From an uncultured Polyangiaceae bacterium (GTDB lineage: Bacteria; Myxococcota_A; Polyangia; Polyangiales; Polyangiaceae): a stretch of 7,348 nucleotides of DNA. The DNA lies in contig CALKVR010001289.1 of assembly GCA_938004815.1 (NCBI GenBank), forward strand, positions 1 through 7,348. Reading direction: 5' to 3'. Position 1 is the stretch's first letter. Each line of letters begins with the position of its first letter. The notes below the pieces were generated by a model. The model searched no databases. It had not been told where the DNA came from and worked only from the letters and a program-made list of their open reading frames with translations. Shown one piece after another: positions 1-4,791 of the stretch. Both the position numbers and the translations under genes were made by a program.

Positions 1-1651
1 GCATGGCTCGCGGGTCCCCCTGGAGAGCGAGCGGCAAGAGACGCCGCTGATCGACGCGCCGGCCCGAGACGAGCAGCCGCCGCTCGACGAACGCGAGGCC
101 GAGCTCCTCGAGGTCCTGGCGGAGGAGCGCCGCAGGCCGGTCGACCTTGCGGCGGTACGGAGCGTACGCGACCGGATCGTACGGGACGGGGCGGACCTCC
201 TTGATGAGGTCGAACTTCGTCTCCGGATCGACGTTGAGGTAGAGGCGACCCGACGGGGCTCCGGAGGTCGGTCGCGTGCCGCCTTCACCGGTCACGACGC
301 GATCGATCAGGCGATCGATCTCCTCTTGCGTGATGCCGTCGTTCCAGACGAGACCCTCGACGCCGCCCTCCTCGAGCTCCTCGTGGGGGCCGATGCTGTC
401 GCAGAGGCGGGTCTCGAAGCCGAAGATCTCCTTGAGCTCGAGCGTGATCTTCCAGAGCTCCTCCATCGAGCTCTGCCGGAACTTGTTGGCGAAGAGGGCG
501 AGGGCCCGCTCGACCTTGGGGTCGGCGTGGCGGTTGCCGAGGCCCATACGCAAGGCACGAGCGAACCGAGCGAAGCTGAGCCCGGCGCGCTCCATCGTGA
601 AGAGCAATGAGCCCGAGTCGACCTTGACCGACTTGTCGTCCCGCGCCGGCTCGAGTCGCGTCTGCGAGAGCACCTCGAAGGCGCGTGCACCGAGGTGCGA
701 GATGAGCGACGCGACCGCGACCGTCCGGTCGGTGTGTTGAAACGCGTAGGCGGCGAGGCGCTTGAGGAGATCGCCCCAGCGCGCGTCGATCGCCCGCAAG
801 TTGCGCTCGAGGTGCTCGTCGGCGACGAGGTTGAACACCCCGTGCAGGCCCTGTTGCTCGGCGCGTTTCCACACTTTTTCTGCGGCGGGGCCCGCGTGGT
901 ACAGGTGGTGGCCGAGCTCGTGGAGGATGAGGGCGGCCACGACCTCTTGCCCGTGGGGGTCGCCGCGCAGGATCGGGAGCGGCGTCACGAAGATGGCGTT
1001 CTCGCGCGTGCGGGTGAACCCGAGCTTCTGGGTGCCGGTCATGCGGATGCGCATCGGCTTGCCGAGGGCGCGCTGCGCGATGCGAGCGCCCCACACGAAC
1101 ACCTGGGCGATGCGCATCAGCTTGCGCTCGCGCGCAGCCCGCGTGGAGAGCATGCGCGCCGCCGCCATGCGCGCCTTGTCGGTCGTGCCGTGCGTCATCA
1201 CCGCCTCGAGCGCCTCCTCGGCGATGGACGCTGGGATCGACGTCAAGTGGTGGACGAGCGCGGGCTCCTTGGCGACGGTCGTCCCCGCCGCCAGGAACGT
1301 GAGCGCGGCGGCCCGCACCAAGCGCCCAGGAGCGCGGTCGAAGAGGTGCGGTCGACCGCTCGATTCTTCGAAGCACTGTCCGAGGACGATCACGAAACCG
1401 TGATCGTCGCCGTGCTGGTGGAGGTGCATCGCGACCCGCCGCCGCAGCGAGCCCATGCGGCGGGTGCCTTGATCGAGGAACGATCGAAGCGCGCCGAAGG
1501 GCTCGGGCCCGGGCGGCTCTGCGAGCAGGTGCTCGACCGCGCGGATGTAGGCGTGGGGCTCGGCCGAACGCGCCAGCGCGACCGCCAGCGCGAGCGGGCT
1601 GGCTCCGCCGAGGAGCGCCTCCCAGTCCGTCGGCTCGAAGAACGAGGTGTG
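1..1651 (-). CDS. HELGHH zincin-type metallopeptidase-like segment with probable VWA domain beyond the left edge
   Basis: This frame runs 550 codons without a stop, off the left edge, with nearly all third positions G/C. It begins HTSFFEPTDWEALLGG and continues with about 200 residues of helices. The 905-922 stretch encodes HELGHH, an HExxH zinc-binding motif preceded by a hydrophobic strand (VVAALIL). About 34-38 residues on, NLVADEHLERN (near 818) has acidic residues where a third ligand could sit, as in the HExxH proteins associated with VWA domains (DUF2201, NorD and CobT-like). The last 60 residues (ending GRRVDQRRLLPLALQGDPRAM) resemble the linker before a VWA domain in such proteins, so I predict one just past the edge. 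As a separate gene it could start at ATG 1456, but continuity with the segment to its right is more likely. Peptidase activity is unproven; many relatives are not known to be active. Confidence 0.7.
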
Positions 1652-1652
1652 G

Positions 1653-2846
1653 CCGGTCGGTCGCGCTCGAGACGCCGCCCTCCGCGGCGGCGAGGGCGAC
1701 GCGGAACCGCACGTCGAGGGGCGAGGCCTCGTCGGCCGCGACGGCGAGGGCCCGCTCACGGGCCGCGCCCTCGGGCCAGAGCGGGATACTCTCGATGATC
1801 GGGCGCACGCGGTCGGCCGTTGACGCCGAGGCGATGCGGTCGGCGAGGAGCGCCACGCCGCTCTCACCCACCTCGATCAAGCGCAGGGTGGCCTCGTGCA
1901 CCACCGCCGTGCGCTCGTCGCTCGTCCAATGAACGAGCAGCGTGGTCTCGGTGGTCTGCCGGATGCGGGTGATCAGATCACCGTCGGGCTTCGGATCGAT
2001 CCGCGCGAGCTTTCGCGGGGGGAGCCCCTCGGCGTCGACGAGGGGGGCGAGCGTGACGCGCACGTCGGCCTCGAGATCCGGCAAGAGGAGGCGCACCGCC
2101 GCCGCGATCTTGGACACATCGTGGAGTCGGGCTCGAGCGACGGCCCGGAGCGCGGTCGCGGCGCCGAGCCCCGTCGGCCCCAGGAGCGCAGCAACGAGGG
2201 CCTCGAGGGCCGCGTCGTCGACCAGGTCGACGTAGCGAGGCCGGTCGCGCATGGACAGGATGCCGAGCACCGAGCCGATCGCCGCGATCGCCGCGCGCGC
2301 GAGGGCGTCGGACCGGAGCGCGAGGCGACCACGAATCAGCGCCGACAGGGTGCCGTGCTCTTCGAGCCCGCGCTCCAAGTGCGCGAGCGCGTGCGTGTCC
2401 CAGCGCCAGAGCCAAGCGTGCCCCAGCGCCGAGAGCGCCTCCGATGTCGGGCCGTAGGCCTTGACCATCGCGCGTTCGAGCTCGGCGTTGAAGGTGGGTG
2501 TGTCCTCGAAGCAGGCGACGAAGGCCGCGTCGGTGGCGTCGGTGGGGTCCATCGAGCCGAGCAGCGCGACGCAGGCCTCGACCGAGGGCGATGTCGCGGG
2601 TCGGTAGGCGAGGCCCTGTCGCTGGCGTGGCTTCGGTGGCTCGACGTCGGCCGCCTCGGGCGTGCGTGCGCGCGCCCATGCCGCGACGGCGGGCGACGGG
2701 TGATCTCTCAGAGCGTCGGCGAGCGCGAGCTCTTTGCCGAGGAGGATCGAGCCGGGAGGGAGCCCGGCGAGGATGGCCTCGAGCGGCGGGCTCGCGAGCG
2801 CGCCGATCGCGCTCACGAAGGCGTCGGTGGGCAGCGCGATGGCGGC
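1653..2846 (-). CDS. Helical-repeat segment of the large gene, between the two frameshifts
   Basis: About 398 codons of Ala/Leu-rich helical repeat sequence in the frame one over from its neighbours. Taken alone, it would start at GTG 2816 with MSAIGALASPPLEAIL, overlapping the upstream stop by 4 bases (GTGA), the usual geometry of translational coupling. Against a true start: there is no Shine-Dalgarno in the 20 bases before it, and the ten codons just upstream in the same frame are all G/C-ending and read as continuous protein. A proline- and charge-rich linker occurs near PPKPRQRQG. The frame remains open down to 285, but beyond about 1652 it becomes an Arg/Pro/His-rich shadow, so that part is not counted. 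An acidic helical stretch (YVDLVDDAALEALVAALL) is typical of the segment. No catalytic motif was seen; role as scaffold or sensor surface is inferred. Confidence 0.65.
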
Positions 2847-4267
2847 CTCGCGAGCGGCCCGGCGAGGCCCGCGACCCCGAGCTCGAGCAGCATGCGAAAC
2901 ACGTCGGCGCCGAGCCTGTTCAGGAGCGCTTTGGCCAGACTCTCGGCTCGATCGCCCGCCACCGTCGCGACGCCGGGATCGCGGAGCAGGGCCGGGAGCT
3001 CGGGCTCTCCTGCGACGAAGGTGAAGAGAGCGGGAGGCCCCCCGATGGCCAGCGCGGCGAGGATGGCGGCGCGGGTGCGGTCGCCGGACGAGAGCGGGAC
3101 GAGGTGCAAGAGGGCGCGCCGGCCGACGTCGTCTTCGTCGTGGAGCGACAGGAGCGTGACGACGTCGTCGAGCGGCTCCTCGATCAGCGCCGTGGTCAGG
3201 AGCGCCGGATCGATCGCCGCGGTCAGACGCGCGAACGGCGCCTTGTCGAAGAGGCGCACGAACGCGGCGGCGCAGAGGAGATCGACGCCGCCATCGGCGC
3301 GGATCGCGCGCGCCTCGAGCAGCTTCTCGGCGACCCAGTCGGGGGCTCGCGTGGCCGCGCGCAGGTACGTCGACGACGCGGCGCGGACGTCGGCGTGCGA
3401 CAGCGTCTTGGTGAGGAGCGAGGCCGGGTAGAAGCGCGCGATGATCGAGAGCCGCGACGGGGTCGGGCCTCTGCGGTGCAGATCGAGCCAGGCCGACGTG
3501 GCGAGCTCCATGCCGATGGCGGCCGCGCTCTGGATCGTCTTGTCGACGAGCTCGCCGCCTTCATCGGGCACGGTGGACAAGAGGACGTCGATCTCGTCTT
3601 CGGTGCTCTCGAGGAGCCCGAAGTCGGGTTCTGAGACCGAGCCCTCCAGGAACCGCGTCACCAGTGCGTGCTCGCGCCGCCGGAGAGCAGCCCGAGCCTG
3701 GCCCAACAGCGCCGGGTGGCTCTGGACGATCTTCCACGCGGTCGCGGGCGGCAGGGCGGCGGCCCGCACCATGTCGACGAGCACGGCGATGCCGCTCGGC
3801 GGCGCGAGCTTGCCCGCTGTGGCGTCGGCCAGCACCTCTTCGCAGAGAGCGCCGTCGCCCACCAGACAGAGGTCCCAGTCGCGGGTCGCCTCGCCGGCGC
3901 GCGAGATCGCGAGACCCGCGGCGCGGATCGCTGCCGACGGGTGAAACACGACGTGGGCCCACCGCGCCGGCTCGGACCTCGCCACGAACGCGAGGAGGTG
4001 AATCGCTTCGGGGGCGAGCGCCTCGTCGTCGAGGCAGCGCGCGGCCGTCTCGATCGACAGGAGGCCGCTGGCGCCGCGCAGCGCGGCCAGGGCGCGAAGG
4101 CGCAAGCTCGTGGCCGCGCGCTCGTCACCGGCGATCTCGACGAGCGGCCCGAAGAACGGCGCGCGATCGCGGATGGGCTCCTTGGCGAGGTCGTCGAGGA
4201 GCCCGGCGACGCGCTCGTCGTCGTGATCCCCGCGAACGAGCAGGTCGAAGAGCTGGAGGTCGAGCAC
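2813..4267 (-). CDS. Helical-repeat (HEAT/armadillo-like) protein, N-terminal segment of the large gene
   Basis: This ORF is 484 codons, rich in Ala/Leu and built of short amphipathic helices, as in HEAT/armadillo-type scaffolds; no enzyme motif, signal peptide or membrane segment was seen. The start chosen is GTG 4267, giving MLDLQLFDLLVRGDHDD. The frame stays open upstream to GTG 4564 and ATG 4354, but that stretch is Arg/Pro-rich with poor third positions and crosses the intergenic hairpins, so I rejected it. No Shine-Dalgarno is visible before 4267; a TGTTACCT lies 13 bases upstream. The last ten residues (PPSRCPPTPS, from about 2845) look out of frame: the adjacent frame there reads AAIALPTDAFVSAIGAL and runs smoothly into the next segment. 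The TGA at 2813-2815 is therefore probably an artefact of a one-base loss. Function unknown; a protein-protein interaction scaffold is the inference. Confidence 0.7.
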   Translation of the reverse strand: MLDLQLFDLLVRGDHDDERVAGLLDDLAKEPIRDRAPFFGPLVEIAGDERAATSLRLRALAALRGASGLLSIETAARCLDDEALAPEAIHLLAFVARSEPARWAHVVFHPSAAIRAAGLAISRAGEATRDWDLCLVGDGALCEEVLADATAGKLAPPSGIAVLVDMVRAAALPPATAWKIVQSHPALLGQARAALRRREHALVTRFLEGSVSEPDFGLLESTEDEIDVLLSTVPDEGGELVDKTIQSAAAIGMELATSAWLDLHRRGPTPSRLSIIARFYPASLLTKTLSHADVRAASSTYLRAATRAPDWVAEKLLEARAIRADGGVDLLCAAAFVRLFDKAPFARLTAAIDPALLTTALIEEPLDDVVTLLSLHDEDDVGRRALLHLVPLSSGDRTRAAILAALAIGGPPALFTFVAGEPELPALLRDPGVATVAGDRAESLAKALLNRLGADVFRMLLELGVAGLAGPLARPPSRCPPTPS

Positions 4268-4280
4268 GAATGCAGAAGGA

Positions 4281-4288
4281 AGGTAACA
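4281..4288 (-). promoter_or_regulatory. Candidate -10-like element upstream of the repeat-protein gene
   Basis: Read on the minus strand, TGTTACCT ends 13 bases before GTG 4267 and sits in an A/T-richer patch. It differs by one base from the TGTAACCT before the divergent kinase-like gene. There is no Shine-Dalgarno between it and the start codon. Speculative. Confidence 0.2.
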
Positions 4289-4439
4289 AAGCCCCGGGGA
4301 CGTGCGCCGCGGAACACGCACGGGTCGCACCACGGGAGGACGGCCGAACACCATCTCTCGCGAAAGGACCCGAACGCGGCCCGGCGGGCTCGCGGTCTCA
4401 CCCCCATCGGCGGCACAGAAGGCAGAAAAATGCCGCACA

Positions 4440-4459
4440 CCGATCGCTCCCGCGATCGG
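4440..4459. repeat. Inverted repeat, 8-bp stem, 4-base loop
   Basis: CCGATCGC at 4440-4447 pairs perfectly with GCGATCGG at 4452-4459 around loop TCCC. There is no T-run after it on either strand, so a standard intrinsic terminator is unlikely; an operator or a structured RNA element is possible. Confidence 0.6.
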
Positions 4460-4472
4460 CGCGCGGCCCAAA

Positions 4473-4499
4473 GGGACCCGACGGTGGTCAGGGGGTCCC
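4473..4499. repeat. Inverted repeat, 7-bp stem, 13-base spacer
   Basis: GGGACCC at 4473-4479 pairs with GGGTCCC at 4493-4499. The 13-base spacer suits either a hairpin or a dyad operator site. It begins 14 bases after the previous inverted repeat. Confidence 0.5.
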
Positions 4500-4553
4500 G
4501 GGCTCCGCGCCCGACTGCTCCCACCAGAGAAATCGCCGTGCTGGCGCGGTGCC

Positions 4554-4575
4554 GCCTCGCGCACGAACGCGAGGC
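4554..4575. repeat. Inverted repeat, 8-bp stem, 6-base loop
   Basis: GCCTCGCG at 4554-4561 pairs perfectly with CGCGAGGC at 4568-4575 around loop CACGAA. This is one of the two strongest stems in the region, and there is no following T-run. Confidence 0.6.
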
Positions 4576-4582
4576 ACGCCTC

Positions 4583-4600
4583 ACGACCCTCGCGGGTCGT
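4583..4600. repeat. Inverted repeat, 7-bp stem, 4-base loop
   Basis: ACGACCC at 4583-4589 pairs with GGGTCGT at 4594-4600 around loop TCGC, only 8 bases after the preceding hairpin. The two would stack as tandem hairpins if transcribed. Confidence 0.55.
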
Positions 4601-4690
4601 CGCGAACTCACGCCTCGTTCATCCCCTCCGGGTGTGGAGAGGGCGCCGCTTGCGCTATCCGCTCGGGGTGAGCTTGGCTCCGCTGCTGCA

Positions 4691-4709
4691 ACCCGGTTCG
4701 TGACCGGGT
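4691..4709. repeat. Inverted repeat, 7-bp stem, 5-base loop
   Basis: ACCCGGT at 4691-4697 pairs with ACCGGGT at 4703-4709 around TCGTG. It superficially resembles a tRNA T-arm (CCCGG, TTCGTGA, CCGGG), but the conserved loop A is T and there is no matching acceptor stem. It lies 82 bases before the kinase-like start, so it could be in the leader or be an operator. Confidence 0.5.
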
Positions 4710-4774
4710 CCGCCGCGTCGCCGCTGCTTCGAGACCGAGAGACGGCTCGCGGCGCCCACCCTGACGCCACCTCG

Positions 4775-4782
4775 TGTAACCT
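4775..4782 (+). promoter_or_regulatory. Candidate -10-like element upstream of the kinase-like gene
   Basis: TGTAACCT ends 9 bases before GTG 4792 and contains TAACCT, which fits a TANNNT -10 pattern. That distance would give a leaderless or nearly leaderless transcript, consistent with the lack of a Shine-Dalgarno before the GTG. No good -35 box is visible. It is speculative and rests partly on the similar octamer before the divergent gene. Confidence 0.2.
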
Positions 4783-4791
4783 CGGTCCTTC

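Larger units (their letters stand above)
1..4267 (-). pseudogene. Very large helical-repeat plus HExxH metallopeptidase-like protein, interrupted by two frameshifts; 3' end beyond window
   Basis: I read the whole minus-strand block as one gene. From GTG 4267 the frame codes to about 2846, then continues one frame over to about 1653, then returns to the first frame and stays open to the left edge. With both shifts repaired it gives about 1,422 residues in the window. Support: in each segment the chosen frame has nearly all codon third positions G or C and reads as natural protein, while the same frame beyond each break becomes Arg/Pro-rich with poor third positions. Order: HEAT/armadillo-like helices (about 1-870), more helices (about 873-1080), the HELGHH motif (about 1116-1121), then a VWA-type linker to the edge. 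No family name can be assigned from sequence alone. The alternative is two or three separate genes with a GTGA overlap at 2813-2816. Sequencing error cannot be told from true decay here. Confidence 0.55.
4268..4791. other. Divergent intergenic region, 524 bp, rich in inverted repeats
   Basis: Lies between the GTG of the minus-strand repeat protein and the GTG of the plus-strand kinase-like protein, so both promoters should be here. It has A-rich patches (around 4270-4290 and 4417-4430) that stand out from the surrounding sequence and five short inverted repeats between 4440 and 4709. Frames open across it (for example 4302-4703 plus, or the upstream extensions of the minus ORF) are Arg/Pro/Ser-rich with poor third positions and no ribosome binding site, so I see no gene. 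No tRNA, SRP RNA or other known RNA could be recognised by eye. Confidence 0.75.

Noticed and set aside
307..690. 127-codon minus-strand Arg/Ser-rich ORF near the left end
   Set aside because: It lies in the third minus frame, inside the well-supported metallopeptidase-like frame, and shows no coding character.
2813..2816. GTGA stop/start overlap as evidence for two translationally coupled genes
   Set aside because: Possible, but the frame of the second ORF is already coding-like for ten codons upstream of the GTG and there is no Shine-Dalgarno. A one-base loss near 2846 explains the pattern better.
1896..3431. Long plus-strand open frame (511 codons) opposite the repeat-protein gene
   Set aside because: Arg/Gly/Glu-rich shadow of the minus-strand coding frame, with poor third positions and no ribosome binding site. 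Long antisense frames are expected at this G+C.
4271..4290. AGAAGGAAGG stretch reminiscent of the SRP RNA GGAAGGAAGC tip or a plus-strand Shine-Dalgarno
   Set aside because: The flanks do not form the SRP hairpin, and no plausible plus-strand coding frame follows.
4268..4564. Upstream extension of the repeat-protein gene to GTG 4564 or ATG 4354
   Set aside because: The added residues are Arg/Pro/Ser-rich with poor third positions and span two inverted repeats (one partly); protein-like sequence begins at LDLQLFDLL just after GTG 4267.
4691..4709. tRNA T-arm look-alike (CCCGG stem, TTCGTGA loop)
   Set aside because: The conserved A in the loop is T, and no complementary acceptor, anticodon or D stems could be found at the right distances.
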